NCBI GenBank assembly: GCA_040220875.1
Contig: JAVJVX010000003.1
Location: 324,969-388,968, forward strand
Length of the DNA: 64,000 nt
Direction: 5' to 3'
From: Alphaproteobacteria bacterium
GTDB taxonomy: Bacteria; Pseudomonadota; Alphaproteobacteria; JAVJVX01
Of this stretch, positions 17,067-27,642 are shown piece after piece. Position numbers and translations under genes: made by a program. Each line of letters begins with the position of its first letter. Positions within the stretch are counted from its first letter, which is position 1. The notes under the pieces were generated by a model that saw only the letters and a program-made list of their open reading frames with translations, was not told the DNA's origin and made no database searches.

Positions 17067-19541
17067 ATGCGCGTTCTGAAAAACACTTTTCTCGTCTTCA
17101 TCCTGCTCGCCCTTCTCGGGGCGGGCGGCGCCCTGTACGTGCTGTATTCCTTTGGGCGCGATCTCCCCGACTACGCCCAGCTCGCCCATTACGAGCCGCC
17201 GACGGTGAGCCGGATTCACGCCGCTGATGGCCGGCTCGTCACCGAATACGCACGCCAGCGGCGCAGCTTTGTGCCGATCGAGGCCATGCCCAAGCGGATC
17301 ATCAAGGCCTTTCTCGCGGCCGAGGACAAGAATTTCTATTCTCATCCCGGGGTCGATTTTCTCGGCATCGTGCGTGCCCTCGTCACGAACACGATGAACT
17401 CGTTTCGCGGCACGCGGCCTGTGGGCGCGTCCACCATCACACAGCAGGTCGCCAAGAATTTTCTCTTGAGCAACGAGGTCTCGGTCGAGCGGAAGATCAA
17501 GGAGGCAATTCTTGCTTTTCGGATCGAGCGCGCCTTTACCAAGGATCGGATCCTTGAGCTCTATCTGAACGAGATCTACCTGGGATACGGCTCCTATGGG
17601 GTTGCTGCGGCGGCGCTCAACTATTTCAACAAATCCCTCGACCAGTTGACCGTCGCCGAGGCGGCCTATCTGGCGGCGCTGCCCAAGGCGCCCAATAACT
17701 ATCACCCCGTCCGCGCGCGCCTGGCCGCCGTGGCGCGGCGAAACTGGGTGATCGGACGCATGGTGGAGGAGGGGTTCATCGAGGAAACGGCGGGCGAACT
17801 GGCCCGGCGCGTACCGATCGAGGCGGTGGACCGGGAAGAAACCGAAGTCGTGCCGGCGGCGTATTTTGTGGAACAGGTGCGCCGGGAAATCTCAGAGCGG
17901 TTCGGTCATTCCGCCCTTTACGAGGGCGGGTTGTCGGTCCGCACTTCGCTGCACCCAAAGCTGCAGGCATACGCCGATTCCGCTCTTATGGCGGGACTGC
18001 GGGACTATGATCGCCGCCATGGCTGGCGCGGACCCGTGACCAATGTCGGCGATCAACTGGCGACGACGGGCTGGCGCGCCGCGCTCGCGGCCGCCGAGCC
18101 TCCGCCGGGGCGCGGGGCCTGGCGCATGGCCGTCGCTATCGGAATCGGCGAGACGGCGGTCGATATCGGGCTCGGGGACGGCTCGCGCGGACAGGTTCCC
18201 CTGGCCGAACTCAGCTGGGCGAGGGAATGGCGGCCGGAACAGGCGCTTGGCCCGCGTGTGCGCCGGCCCGCCGATGTGCTCGAAGCCGGTGATGTCATCC
18301 TCGTCGAGCCCGTCACGGAGGACGGCGACGGCGCGCCTTACCCGGAAGGGACGTACGGGCTTCGCCAGATCCCCGCCGTAGAAGGGGCGATCGTGGCGCT
18401 CGATCCCCATACCGGCCGGGTACTCGCGCTGCGCGGGGGCTACAGCTATGAAGCCAGCGAATTCAACCGCGCCACCCAGGCCCGGCGGCAACCGGGCTCG
18501 GCCTTCAAGCCCTTCGTCTACCTTGCCGCGCTCGAAGCGGGGCTGACGCCCTCAACCCTCATCCTTGACGCGCCCTTTGTGATCGATCAGGGGCCGGGGC
18601 TGGGAAAGTGGAAGCCGGACAACTATTCCAAGACTTTCTACGGTCCGAGTCCGATGCGCCTGGGCATCGAGAAATCACGCAACCTCATGACCGTGCGCCT
18701 GGCTCAGAAGATCGGCATGGAACGGGTATCGGAAACGGCCACCCGGATCGGCGTGGTCGATCATCTGCCGCCTGTCCTCTCCATGGCGCTTGGGGCGGGC
18801 GAAACGACCCTTCTCGATCTGACCGCGTCCTATGCGATTTTCGTCAATGGCGGCAAGCGGGTGACGCCAAGTCTGGTGGACCGGATCCAGGATCGGCACG
18901 GCCAGACCATTTATCGCCAAGACCTGCGGGCCTGCCCCGGGTGCCAGACGGAGCCGGTCGCGAACGCGGAAAGCGCGGTGGATGACGGCGCGGCGGTGCC
19001 CCGGGCCGCAAACCCGGCGTCCCTGCCCGATATCATCGACCTGCGCGAGCAGGTGGCCGACCCGGTGGCCGCCTATCAGGTCAACGCCATGCTGCAAGGC
19101 GTCGTTGAACGGGGCACCGGTCGGCGCATCCGCTCGCTCGACAAGCCGCTTGCGGGCAAGACCGGGACCACGAACGACAGTATGGATACCTGGTTCATCG
19201 GCTTTTCGCCCGATCTGGTGGTCGGGGTTTTCGTCGGCTTCGACACGCCGCGCAGCCTTGGCGAGCGTGAGACCGGCTCGAACGTGGCCGCGCCCGTCTT
19301 CAAGTCGTTCATGGCCAAGGCGCTTGCCGACAAGCCGTCGATCCCGTTCCGGATACCGCCGGGCGTGCGGCTGGTGCGCGTGGACGCCAAGACAGGGCTC
19401 CCGGCGGATGGCGATTCCGGCGATGTCATCACCGAAGCCTTCCGCGCCGGGACCGAGCCCGAGCGCCAGCAGACCGTGATCGGCAGCGGCGGACCATCGC
19501 CCGATTCTGCCTCGCCCGTTGGCGTGGGCGGGCTGTACTGA
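17067..19541 (+). CDS. mrcA: Penicillin-binding protein 1A (bifunctional transglycosylase/transpeptidase)
   Basis: 824-aa class A PBP that polymerises and cross-links peptidoglycan. One N-terminal membrane helix (residues 8-28) is followed by the GT51 domain with the catalytic Glu in AAEDKNFYSHPG (E86) and TITQQVAKN. An OB-like insert comes before the transpeptidase. Transpeptidase motifs are S478-A-F-K481 (SxxK), KSRNLM (SxN) and K698-T-G. Length is normal for the PBP1A (PonA/MrcA) group. It probably shares a transcript with the upstream amidase. Confidence 0.96.
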   Translation: MRVLKNTFLVFILLALLGAGGALYVLYSFGRDLPDYAQLAHYEPPTVSRIHAADGRLVTEYARQRRSFVPIEAMPKRIIKAFLAAEDKNFYSHPGVDFLGIVRALVTNTMNSFRGTRPVGASTITQQVAKNFLLSNEVSVERKIKEAILAFRIERAFTKDRILELYLNEIYLGYGSYGVAAAALNYFNKSLDQLTVAEAAYLAALPKAPNNYHPVRARLAAVARRNWVIGRMVEEGFIEETAGELARRVPIEAVDREETEVVPAAYFVEQVRREISERFGHSALYEGGLSVRTSLHPKLQAYADSALMAGLRDYDRRHGWRGPVTNVGDQLATTGWRAALAAAEPPPGRGAWRMAVAIGIGETAVDIGLGDGSRGQVPLAELSWAREWRPEQALGPRVRRPADVLEAGDVILVEPVTEDGDGAPYPEGTYGLRQIPAVEGAIVALDPHTGRVLALRGGYSYEASEFNRATQARRQPGSAFKPFVYLAALEAGLTPSTLILDAPFVIDQGPGLGKWKPDNYSKTFYGPSPMRLGIEKSRNLMTVRLAQKIGMERVSETATRIGVVDHLPPVLSMALGAGETTLLDLTASYAIFVNGGKRVTPSLVDRIQDRHGQTIYRQDLRACPGCQTEPVANAESAVDDGAAVPRAANPASLPDIIDLREQVADPVAAYQVNAMLQGVVERGTGRRIRSLDKPLAGKTGTTNDSMDTWFIGFSPDLVVGVFVGFDTPRSLGERETGSNVAAPVFKSFMAKALADKPSIPFRIPPGVRLVRVDAKTGLPADGDSGDVITEAFRAGTEPERQQTVIGSGGPSPDSASPVGVGGLY

Positions 19542-19695
19542 GCGCATCTGATCGCATATGTTGCGGTTCCCTGCCGCAGGGTCGACGGCGATGCGCGGAC
19601 GGGCGGTGCACGTCTCTGGCTCCCGAACGTTTCGCACGAGGACCCAGGCCGGATGCCAGGTCAGAACAGTCACAAAATTCAAACCGGGTTCAAAC

Positions 19696-20818
19696 ATGCG
19701 CGCCGAACATCAGGCCCTGATCGATGAAATCCGCCAGTCCCTCGCGCTGATCCGGAGGCATCTTTGACTGGGAGGCGGCGAACAGACGGCTTGGCGAACT
19801 GAACGCGCTGGCCGAGGATCCGTCCCTCTGGGATGACGCGGACCGGGCGCAGAAAGTGATGCGCGAGCGCACGCACCTGCAGGATAGCCTCGACGCATTT
19901 TCAAACCTTGAAACCGAATTCGGGGATGCCCAGGCTCTCCTCGATCTGGCTGAAGAGGCCGATGACGACGCCACACGGGAAGAGGCGGCCGAAGCCCTTC
20001 TTCGCCTGCACGAGCGCGCCGCTCGACGCCAGTTGGAAAGCCTGCTGTCCGGCGAGGCGGATGGCAATGACTGCTATCTCGACGTGCATGCCGGGGCCGG
20101 CGGTACCGAGGCGCAGGACTGGGCCGAGATGTTGCTGCGTATGTATCTGCGCTGGGCCGAGGCGAAGGGCTATGACGTCGAGTGGCTGGAGGAAAGCGGA
20201 GGCGAGGAAGCTGGCATCAAGTCGGCGACCATTCGGGTCAAGGGTCACAATGCCTATGGCTGGCTGAAGACCGAATCGGGTGTCCATCGGCTGGTCCGCA
20301 TTTCACCATTCGATTCAGCCGCGCGGCGTCATACGAGCTTCGCATCCGTCGGCGTATATCCGGTGATCGACGAGACCATCAATGTCGAGATTCTTGACAA
20401 GGATCTGCGCGTGGACACGTATCGCGCTTCGGGCGCAGGCGGCCAGCACGTCAATAAGACCGACAGCGCTGTGCGGATTACCCACATCCCCACGGGCATT
20501 GTCGTGCAATGTCAGACCGATCGCTCGCAGCATCGCAACCGCGCGGCCGCCATGGATATGCTGCGGGCGCGGCTCTACGAGGCGGAATTGCAGCGCCGCG
20601 AAGAAGAGGCTCAGTCGGAAAGGGATGCCAAGACAGATATCGGCTGGGGGCACCAGATCCGCTCTTACGTGCTTCACCCTTATCAGATGGTGAAAGATTT
20701 GCGAACCGAGGTTGAAACCGGCAACACCCAGGCGGTGCTCGATGGGCGCATCGATGCCTTCCTCGAAGCGGCGCTATCCGCCAGGGTGTCCGGCAAGACG
20801 GCGGCGTCTTCCGAATAG
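19696..20818 (+). CDS. prfB: Peptide chain release factor 2, with programmed +1 frameshift
   Basis: RF2 recognises UGA and UAA and releases the nascent chain. The gene is in two frames: codons from ATG at 19696 to CTT at 19762-19764, then an in-frame TGA at 19765-19767. A +1 shift continues in the frame GAC TGG GAG from 19766 to the stop at 20818, giving 373 aa. The site CTT-TGA-C, preceded by GGAGG 3 nt upstream, matches the known autoregulatory slippage site. Downstream the protein has the SPF stop-recognition motif ([12 protein letters not shown]) and [15 protein letters not shown] with the catalytic GGQ. Callers that ignore the shift will truncate the N-terminus. Confidence 0.96.
19754..19768 (+). 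promoter_or_regulatory. RF2 programmed +1 frameshift site
   Basis: The sequence reads GGAGG-CAT-CTT-TGA-C. The internal Shine-Dalgarno-like GGAGG sits immediately upstream of the slippery CTT, and the in-frame TGA is followed by C, the weak termination context known from E. coli prfB. Low RF2 favours slippage and so RF2 synthesis. Confidence 0.93.
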
Positions 20819-20833
20819 ACATGCGGCAGGTTT

Positions 20834-21298
20834 TTAAAGGGACTTGATCGCCGCTTTAACTTCTTCAACGTGGCCGGGGACCTTGACCTTGCGCCAGACC
20901 CGCCGGATCGTGCCTTTCTCATCGATCAGGAACGTAGCGCGCTCGATTCCCATGTACTTGCGTCCGTACATGCTTTTTTCGACCCACACGCCGTATTTGT
21001 CGCACACCTTGACCTCCTCGTCCGAGGCCAGGGGAAAATTCAGCTTGTGCTTCTTCTTGAACTTGTCGTGCGAAGCGACCGAGTCCTTTGATACGCCAAT
21101 AACCACCGCGCCGGAGGCCTTGATCGATCGCATCGCATCGCGAAAGCCGATGGCTTCCTTGGTGCAGCCCGATGTGTCGTCCTTGGGATAGAAGTACAGC
21201 ACCACTTTTTTGCCGGTGAAGTCGGAAAGCCGGATGGTCTCTCCGCCATCTGCCGGCAGGGTGAAAGCGGGCGCCTTTTTTCCTTCTTCAGCGGCCAT
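20834..21298 (-). CDS. bcp: Thioredoxin-dependent peroxiredoxin (Bcp/PrxQ)
   Basis: 154-aa thiol peroxidase that reduces hydrogen peroxide and organic hydroperoxides in the cytoplasm. The peroxidatic cysteine is in YPKDDTSGCTKEA, the P-x(3)-T-x(2)-C pattern of the family. The resolving cysteine found five residues later in E. coli Bcp is absent (Ile/Gly in its place). The only other Cys is in VKVCDKYG, which may serve instead. Length is normal. It is convergent with prfB (15-bp gap) and divergent in context from glnE. Confidence 0.93.
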   Translation of the reverse strand: MAAEEGKKAPAFTLPADGGETIRLSDFTGKKVVLYFYPKDDTSGCTKEAIGFRDAMRSIKASGAVVIGVSKDSVASHDKFKKKHKLNFPLASDEEVKVCDKYGVWVEKSMYGRKYMGIERATFLIDEKGTIRRVWRKVKVPGHVEEVKAAIKSL

Positions 21299-21343
21299 GT
21301 CCGATCTCCAGGTTATGTGTCACTACCAAAGATGCGCTTCGAT

Positions 21344-24301
21344 TTAGACGGTTTTCTCGGGTATTCCAACGATGTCCTCGAAGCAGCGACGGGTTTTTTC
21401 GGCAAGCGCCGTAATGTCGGCCCTGAGTGCCCCGAAATCGGTTCGCCCGGTCACGCGGGCAAGGGTACGGCGCAGGCCATCGGGCGCCTTGCCTTCCTCG
21501 AACCGCCCCTCCACACAGAGGCGCAGCAACCCCTGAACCTCCAGCCATGTCTGAAAGGCCTCCGACAGACAGGCATGGGCGGCATCGTCGAGACAGCCGG
21601 CGTCGTGAAGGTTCTCAAGCACCGTCGCCGTCCCCGGGGCCAGGATCGCCGGTCGGTCGTGCCCGTGACGAAGCTGGAGGTACTGGCAGAGAAACTCGAT
21701 ATCGATGAGGCCGCCCGGCATATACTTGATGTCCCAGGCGTCGTGTCCCGGGTGTTCTTTTGCAATCCGCGCGCGCATGTCCAGCACGTCACCCGTCAGC
21801 TTGTCCGGCGCGCGCTGACGGGTGAGAATATCGACAATCGTCTTCTGCAGGCGTTGGTTCAGTTCGCGGCTGCCGGCGATCGGCCGGGCCTTGGTCAGCG
21901 CCATCTCCTCCCACGTCCAGGCCGATTCGGCATAGTAGCGCTCGAAAGCTTCCCATCGCGTCGCGATGGGTCCGGCGTTCCCGGACGGGCGCAGGCGCAT
22001 ATCCACCTCGAAGAGCCCCCCTTCGCCGGTCAGCGCGGTCAATGCGTTGATCAGCCGCTGCGCCAGCCGGGCGAAATAGGTGCCCGCCGCCAGCGGCCGC
22101 GGGCCATCGGATTCGGTCTCGGGGTCCTCGACGTCATAGACGAAAACCAGATCCAGATCGGAGCCAAGCGTCAGTTCGCGACCACCGAGCTTGCCGAAGC
22201 CGATGACCGCGATGCTGCCCCCCGGCACGTGCCCGTGATTTGTGGCAAAGTCGTCCAGGACCCGGGGCAGAAGCGTGCCGATCACGACTTCGGCGATATC
22301 GGAAAGGAGCGATGTCGCCTGCCTGATTCCGATCTGCTGGCGCAGGATCCCGGTTCCGATCAGGAAGTGGCGGTCGTTCGTCCAGCGCCGTGTCAGATTG
22401 AGGATGTCCTCGAGCGCGGCCGCCGGCCCCAGCGCCTCTTCCAGGCTTGCTTGGAGTGCTTCCTTGTCGAGCGGGTTTTCGAGCAGATCCTCGTCGAGCA
22501 CGGCATCGAGCAAAATTGGATAACGGCTCAGCCGGCTCGCCAGCCGCGGCGCGGTACCCATGATCTCGGCCACCAGCGTGAGAAGCTGCGGATTGGAATG
22601 GAACAGCGAGAAAAGCTGTACTCCGGCCGGCAGCGCGTTCAGAAATTCGGCAAAGCGGACGAAGGCGGTATCAGGGTTGGCGGTTCTGGAAAGCGCCGTC
22701 AGGAGTTCAGGCATCAGTTCGGTCAGGAGCTGGCGCGCCCGATCCGAGCGCGTGGCCCGCATGCCGCCATGGTGCCAGCCACGGACAATCTCCCACACCT
22801 TGGCGGGCTCGGCGAACCCCATGTCGTGCAGGGTCTCGACCGTATCTGGATCGGGATCGCCGCCGGTAAAGACAAGATTGCCGGTTCCACCGAGGGACGG
22901 GGATTCCGCGAACAGATCGTCATAGTGTCTGGCGACGGTTTCCAGGGTCCCGCTGACGGCCTTCGCGAAGTCGGTCTCGGTTTGGTAATTCAGAAACACG
23001 CCCAGGGCCGCGAGTTTTTCCCCGTTTTCCGGCAGGGTCTGGGTCTGTTGGTCGTCGATCATCTGCAGTCGATGCTCGATGCGGCGCAGCAATGTGTAGG
23101 CATCGGCGAGTTCGCCGCTCACCTGTGCCTCCACATGTCCTGTCTGGCTGAGGGCAGCCAGGGCACCGATCGTGTCAGCGACGCGCAAATCCGGGTCGCG
23201 CCCGCCCCAGATGAGCTGCTGCGTTTGGGCGAAGAACTCTATTTCCCGGATGCCTCCCCGGCCGAGCTTGATGTTGTGGCCGGCGAAAGCGATTGCCGTA
23301 TTGCCCCTGTGTTTGGCGATCTGGCGCTTGATCGAATGGATGTCCTGAATGGCCGCGAAATCGAGGTATTTGCGCCATATGAAGGGGCGGAGCATGGACA
23401 GAAAACTCTGGCCCAATGACCGGTCGCCGGCAACGGGGCGCGCCTTGATCATGGCCGCGCGCTCCCAGTTCTGGCCCATGCTTTCGTAATAGGTCTGCGC
23501 GGCGTCGATATTCAATGCCACCGGCGTGGAGCGCGGATCGGGGCGCAGGCGCAGGTCCATGCGAAAGACATACCCGTCGCGGGTGCGCTCCTCCATCATG
23601 CGCACGAGGTCGCGGCTCAGGCGCTGGGCGAACTCGGAGACTGTCTTCGAGCCCCGGTAGGGCAGGAGTTCCGGATCGAACAGAATGATGAGATCGATAT
23701 CGCTTGAGTAGTTCAACTCCCGCGAACCGAGCTTCCCCATGCCCAGGACCGTGTAGCCGCAATTCCGGAGCGGATCGGCCGGGTCGGCCAGTTCAATCTG
23801 GCCCTGGTCATGGGCCTGGCGCAGGAGGTGCACGAGCGCCCGGTCGAGCGCCGCTTCGGCGAGCTCGCTGAGCGCCCCGGTGACGCGGTCGAGCGGCCAT
23901 ATCTCCGCAAGATCGGCCACGGCGACGGTGAGTGCCGCTCTGGACTTCGTCCTGCGCAGCTCGGCCATGATTTCGGCTTCGCCCCCGCTTTCGGCTTCCG
24001 GGCTGCGCAGCGCCTCGAGCACCCTGTCCCAGGCGGCATCCGGACCGTTCGTGAACAGCTCGAGCGCAAAGCCCGGGTCGCGCAGGATGGTCGCGGTCAG
24101 ATAGGGGCTGTTGCCGAAAATCGCGGCGAGAATCCGCTGCCCATCGCTATCGGCCGCGAAATCGGCCATCTTTGAGGAGATTTCGGTGCAATCGTCGCGC
24201 TGGGCCGCCTCGCGCCAGTGGGCGAGGCCGGTCTCCGCAGCGCGGTCATCGGCAGGCAGGGGCAGTTTTTGGGACTCGACGGCGAGTTTCGGGTGGTGCA
24301 T
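21344..24301 (-). CDS. glnE: Bifunctional glutamine synthetase adenylyltransferase/deadenylase
   Basis: 985-aa regulator that adenylylates glutamine synthetase when nitrogen is plentiful and removes AMP when it is scarce, under PII control. Two nucleotidyltransferase domains are visible: the N-terminal one with YSSDIDLIILFDPE and the C-terminal one with LGSDLDLVFVYDVE, each followed by a helical domain. The start MHHPKLAV at 24301 is preferred; the longer frame would run into the divergent gene. Only 20 bp separate the two start codons. Length matches the family (about 950-1000). Confidence 0.95.
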   Translation of the reverse strand: MHHPKLAVESQKLPLPADDRAAETGLAHWREAAQRDDCTEISSKMADFAADSDGQRILAAIFGNSPYLTATILRDPGFALELFTNGPDAAWDRVLEALRSPEAESGGEAEIMAELRRTKSRAALTVAVADLAEIWPLDRVTGALSELAEAALDRALVHLLRQAHDQGQIELADPADPLRNCGYTVLGMGKLGSRELNYSSDIDLIILFDPELLPYRGSKTVSEFAQRLSRDLVRMMEERTRDGYVFRMDLRLRPDPRSTPVALNIDAAQTYYESMGQNWERAAMIKARPVAGDRSLGQSFLSMLRPFIWRKYLDFAAIQDIHSIKRQIAKHRGNTAIAFAGHNIKLGRGGIREIEFFAQTQQLIWGGRDPDLRVADTIGALAALSQTGHVEAQVSGELADAYTLLRRIEHRLQMIDDQQTQTLPENGEKLAALGVFLNYQTETDFAKAVSGTLETVARHYDDLFAESPSLGGTGNLVFTGGDPDPDTVETLHDMGFAEPAKVWEIVRGWHHGGMRATRSDRARQLLTELMPELLTALSRTANPDTAFVRFAEFLNALPAGVQLFSLFHSNPQLLTLVAEIMGTAPRLASRLSRYPILLDAVLDEDLLENPLDKEALQASLEEALGPAAALEDILNLTRRWTNDRHFLIGTGILRQQIGIRQATSLLSDIAEVVIGTLLPRVLDDFATNHGHVPGGSIAVIGFGKLGGRELTLGSDLDLVFVYDVEDPETESDGPRPLAAGTYFARLAQRLINALTALTGEGGLFEVDMRLRPSGNAGPIATRWEAFERYYAESAWTWEEMALTKARPIAGSRELNQRLQKTIVDILTRQRAPDKLTGDVLDMRARIAKEHPGHDAWDIKYMPGGLIDIEFLCQYLQLRHGHDRPAILAPGTATVLENLHDAGCLDDAAHACLSEAFQTWLEVQGLLRLCVEGRFEEGKAPDGLRRTLARVTGRTDFGALRADITALAEKTRRCFEDIVGIPEKTV

Positions 24302-24330
24302 CAGCTTCAGCCAAAATATAGGTGAAGCTG
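24302..24330. promoter_or_regulatory. Inverted repeat between divergent glnE and YhdP-like gene
   Basis: CAGCTTCA (24302-24309) and TGAAGCTG (24323-24330) form a perfect 8-bp inverted repeat around an AT-rich centre containing TATATT on the minus strand. It occupies the whole space between the two start codons. It could be an operator or coincidental; the true starts may lie further inside. Confidence 0.3.
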
Positions 24331-27300
24331 GACGCAACAGGCAGGAAAGGTCAAGTGCAAGTGATCCGGCGCGGCACCAGGATACTCTTGGAGATACTCG
24401 CCGGCGTGGGGGCCGCGCTGGTGGTGGTGACCGCCATAGCCGGACTCCGCCTCTCCCAGGGACCCATCGGACTCCCGTTTCTTGAGCCCTATCTGGAAGA
24501 GGCACTGAGCGCGGCCGACGGATCATTCGCAACCTCGATCGGAGGCGCCGGACTGGTCTGGTCCGGCTGGTCGCGCGGGCTCGACACGCAGATCACGGAC
24601 CTGCGCATCACCGACGGCACCGGACGCGACGTTGGCGCCGTTCCCGTGCTCGCGGTTGAATTCAGCCTTCGCGCACTCCTCAGGGCGGAAATCGCGATCA
24701 AGGCAGTTCAGATGAGGGGGGCTGAACTGCGTATCGTGCGCGGCGGCGATGGCCAGTTTCGCCTGGCCGGTATCAGTGCCGCCAACGGCGTGCGACTCCC
24801 CTTTACGATGACCGAAATCCTGGCCGTCATTCTGGCGCCGCCTGACCGCGCGAGCCCGATCGGCTATCTGACCGAGCTTCAGGTCTTCGATGCGCGTGTG
24901 GATGTCGAGGACGTGCAGACCGGTCTGAGCTGGCTGGTCGAGGGCGAGGCGCTGAAGCTGGAGCGCGACGGGGCAGGGGTGACGGGAGATTTCGCCCTCG
25001 ATCTGTCATACGGCGAGGGGGTGGCCAGCTTGCGGGGTGATTTCAGCTATGCCCGGGCCGGTGAGCAGGCGACGTTTCAGGCCGAAATGACCGACCTGGT
25101 GCCGGCCGGGCTATTGGCGGGGGCGACGGACGATCATCCTCTCGCCGGGATTGATCTCCCGATGCGTGGCCAGGCGGAGGGCCGGATCGACGGAAGGACC
25201 GGCCAGATCGCCCTGTCCTTCGAGTTGTCGGCCAGCCCCGGCAGGGTCGACCTGCCGGATGTCTTTGTGGAACCCCTGCCGGTGGAAGCGCTGGCATTGC
25301 GCGGTAACTATGATTCTGAGGCGGGTATTCTCCGTCTCGGTGACGGTTTTCTCGATCTGTCCGGTCCGACGGCAACCTTTTCCGGCAGCACGAAATTCCG
25401 TGACGACGGGATGCTCCTGGCCCTCAATGCCACGATCAGCGATGTGCCGGTGGCGGATTTGTCGCGCCTCTGGCCGCGTCATGCCCCCGGCCGGGATTGG
25501 GTGACGCACAATGTCTCGGACGGGTGGCTCAAGGGCCTCTCGGCGACGGCCGAAGTGCTGGTCGCGCAAGAGGCCTTCACAGACTCTGACGCGGACCAGG
25601 ATGCGGCGGACCGCCTGCAGGTTCTGGGCCTGTCGGGAAGTTTCGATTACGACGGACTCGTCATCCGTTTCATGGAAACGATGCCACCGGTCCGCGATAT
25701 TTCGGGTCAGGGGAGACTGGGGGTGGACCGCATCGATTTCGAGATCGATTCGGGCCGACTGGAGAGTATCCAGCTCACCCAAAGCACGGTGGCGCTGACA
25801 GGGCTGGACGACACTCCCGGGCTTCTGGTGCTCGATTCCTTTCTCAGCGGAGATGTTCCGGCCGTGCTGGCGGTGCTCGATAACGCGCCTATCCACATTG
25901 GCGGGACCCTTGGGGCCCTGCCGGCCGAAACGTCGGGCGATTTCACCGGCTCCCTGTCGGCCTCCATGCCGCTCAAAAAATCGTTGTCCTTCGAGGAAGT
26001 CTCGATCAACGCGAGCCTGGAAACGGACGGGCTGGTCTTGCCACGCACGCTCAACGAGGTGCCGCTGACGGAGGGCACGCTCAATATCGGTCTCGATAAC
26101 GAGAAGGTTACCTATAGCGGGTCCGCGACTTTCGCTGACCGGGTGCTCGAGCTGACGGGTCAGCGCTATCTCGGCGACGCGCGCGCATATCGGGGGCAGC
26201 GCACGCTGTCCGGCCGGTTCAGCGAGGCCATCTGGTCCGCCCTGAATGTCGACGTGGCGCCGGTTCTGGACGGCCCGGCCGAGATCCGGCTGACGGAAAC
26301 CGTCTTTGACGATGGTGCCAGCGAAATCGAGCTCTCGGCCGATTTGGAAGCGGCGACGCTGAAAGTGCCAGGCGTCGAATGGTCCAAGTCCGCCGGGGTG
26401 CCCGGTACGGCCCAGGCGTCCCTTCGGATTGCCCCGGACGGTCAGGTCGCGATCAGGGGTTTTACCCTTGAGGGCGACGATTTTCACATAGAGGGATCGG
26501 CCGGACTTAACCGGAAGCACGAGCTTGCGTATTTCGAGGGGCCGCAGCTTCGCTTCGGTCGGACAAACATGATGGCCTCGGTCCGCCGGAATACCGATGG
26601 TGGATATCGTGTCATTCTTTCGGGCGATTCGATTGACGTATCGGAGCTCATCAACTCGATCGACGACGAGGGAGCCTACAGCCTGCCGCCGCTCAACATC
26701 GCCGCTCGCCTCGACAAGCTCTTCGTCGGGCCGGGCGAGGCGCTCGACGACGGTCAGGGACGGTTGCATTACGATGGCACGACATGGGATGACATCGAGA
26801 TCGGCGCCAAGACGCCGGGGCAGGGGCTGGTAAGCTATACCATCCGTCCATCGCCGGATGGCCGCACCATGTCGCTTCGGGCCGATAACGCGGGCGCGCT
26901 CATCCGTTCGCTGGGCATCTGGGACAGAATTTCGGGCGGGCGGCTCGAAGTCTCCGGGCAATTCGGTTCGGGCGCGGGGGCGGGCGAATTCAAGGGCAAG
27001 GTCCTCCTCAACGACTACCTTCTGACCGATGCGCCGCGGGTCGCACAGATTCTGCAGGCCGCCTCGCTTTACGGCATCCTGAACATGCTTGGAGAAAGGG
27101 GGATAAGGTTTACCCGCCTCTCGGCCGATCTTTCGAGCAAGGACGGACTGATGACCGTGGAGAACGGCCAGACGGCTGGCCCCGATCTTGGGCTTACCTT
27201 CGGGGGGTTCGTCGATCCCGAGACCGACCGCATCGATCTGCGCGGAGTGATCGTTCCCGCCTACGCGATCAACAGCCTCCTCGGCAATATTCCTATTGTG

Positions 27301-27642
27301 GGTGATGTTCTGATGGGGGGCGAGGGGGGCGGCATATTCGCCGCCAACTATCAGCTATCAGGGTCGCTGGAAGAGCCGAAGACCAGCGTCAATCCGCTCT
27401 CCGCCCTGGCGCCGGGATTTCTCCGTGGCCTGTTCAACATCATGGAGCCGAAGCAGGACGCCTCGAGGCCGGCTGCAAACGGCGCGCCCCCGTCGCCCGG
27501 GATAGAAACGCTCCCGACGGGACCGCCGCCCGAAATCCCGGAACCGGTGCGTCCCTTTCCCGAAATCCCGGAGTCCGGCCTGCCGGCTTCCGGCAATGAC
27601 GGGACTCCGGAGACGGCTCCCGCGCCTAGCCCCGGCGGATGA
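24322..27642 (+). CDS. YhdP/AsmA-like protein (DUF3971 + AsmA C-terminal domain)
   Basis: 1106-aa protein with one N-terminal membrane helix (about residues 18-40) and a very long periplasmic part rich in beta-strand repeats. It belongs to the AsmA-like/TamB/YhdP superfamily thought to form bridges for phospholipid transport to the outer membrane. The C-terminal AsmA-like domain ends in [15 protein letters not shown] and [24 protein letters not shown], a conserved closing motif. A Pro-rich tail (about the last 75 residues) follows. The start is uncertain: GTG at 24322 as given, with another GTG at 24354. The divergent link with glnE is common in alphaproteobacteria. Confidence 0.85.
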   Translation: MKLDATGRKGQVQVIRRGTRILLEILAGVGAALVVVTAIAGLRLSQGPIGLPFLEPYLEEALSAADGSFATSIGGAGLVWSGWSRGLDTQITDLRITDGTGRDVGAVPVLAVEFSLRALLRAEIAIKAVQMRGAELRIVRGGDGQFRLAGISAANGVRLPFTMTEILAVILAPPDRASPIGYLTELQVFDARVDVEDVQTGLSWLVEGEALKLERDGAGVTGDFALDLSYGEGVASLRGDFSYARAGEQATFQAEMTDLVPAGLLAGATDDHPLAGIDLPMRGQAEGRIDGRTGQIALSFELSASPGRVDLPDVFVEPLPVEALALRGNYDSEAGILRLGDGFLDLSGPTATFSGSTKFRDDGMLLALNATISDVPVADLSRLWPRHAPGRDWVTHNVSDGWLKGLSATAEVLVAQEAFTDSDADQDAADRLQVLGLSGSFDYDGLVIRFMETMPPVRDISGQGRLGVDRIDFEIDSGRLESIQLTQSTVALTGLDDTPGLLVLDSFLSGDVPAVLAVLDNAPIHIGGTLGALPAETSGDFTGSLSASMPLKKSLSFEEVSINASLETDGLVLPRTLNEVPLTEGTLNIGLDNEKVTYSGSATFADRVLELTGQRYLGDARAYRGQRTLSGRFSEAIWSALNVDVAPVLDGPAEIRLTETVFDDGASEIELSADLEAATLKVPGVEWSKSAGVPGTAQASLRIAPDGQVAIRGFTLEGDDFHIEGSAGLNRKHELAYFEGPQLRFGRTNMMASVRRNTDGGYRVILSGDSIDVSELINSIDDEGAYSLPPLNIAARLDKLFVGPGEALDDGQGRLHYDGTTWDDIEIGAKTPGQGLVSYTIRPSPDGRTMSLRADNAGALIRSLGIWDRISGGRLEVSGQFGSGAGAGEFKGKVLLNDYLLTDAPRVAQILQAASLYGILNMLGERGIRFTRLSADLSSKDGLMTVENGQTAGPDLGLTFGGFVDPETDRIDLRGVIVPAYAINSLLGNIPIVGDVLMGGEGGGIFAANYQLSGSLEEPKTSVNPLSALAPGFLRGLFNIMEPKQDASRPAANGAPPSPGIETLPTGPPPEIPEPVRPFPEIPESGLPASGNDGTPETAPAPSPGG

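Noticed and set aside
21317-23419. 700-codon open frame on the plus strand opposite glnE
   Set aside because: glnE on the minus strand has both nucleotidyltransferase domains and full length. The opposite frame is a high-GC shadow rich in Arg, Gly and His.
25111-26961. 616-codon open frame opposite the YhdP-like gene
   Set aside because: It lies wholly inside a gene with recognisable AsmA-like C-terminal motifs and has shadow-type composition.
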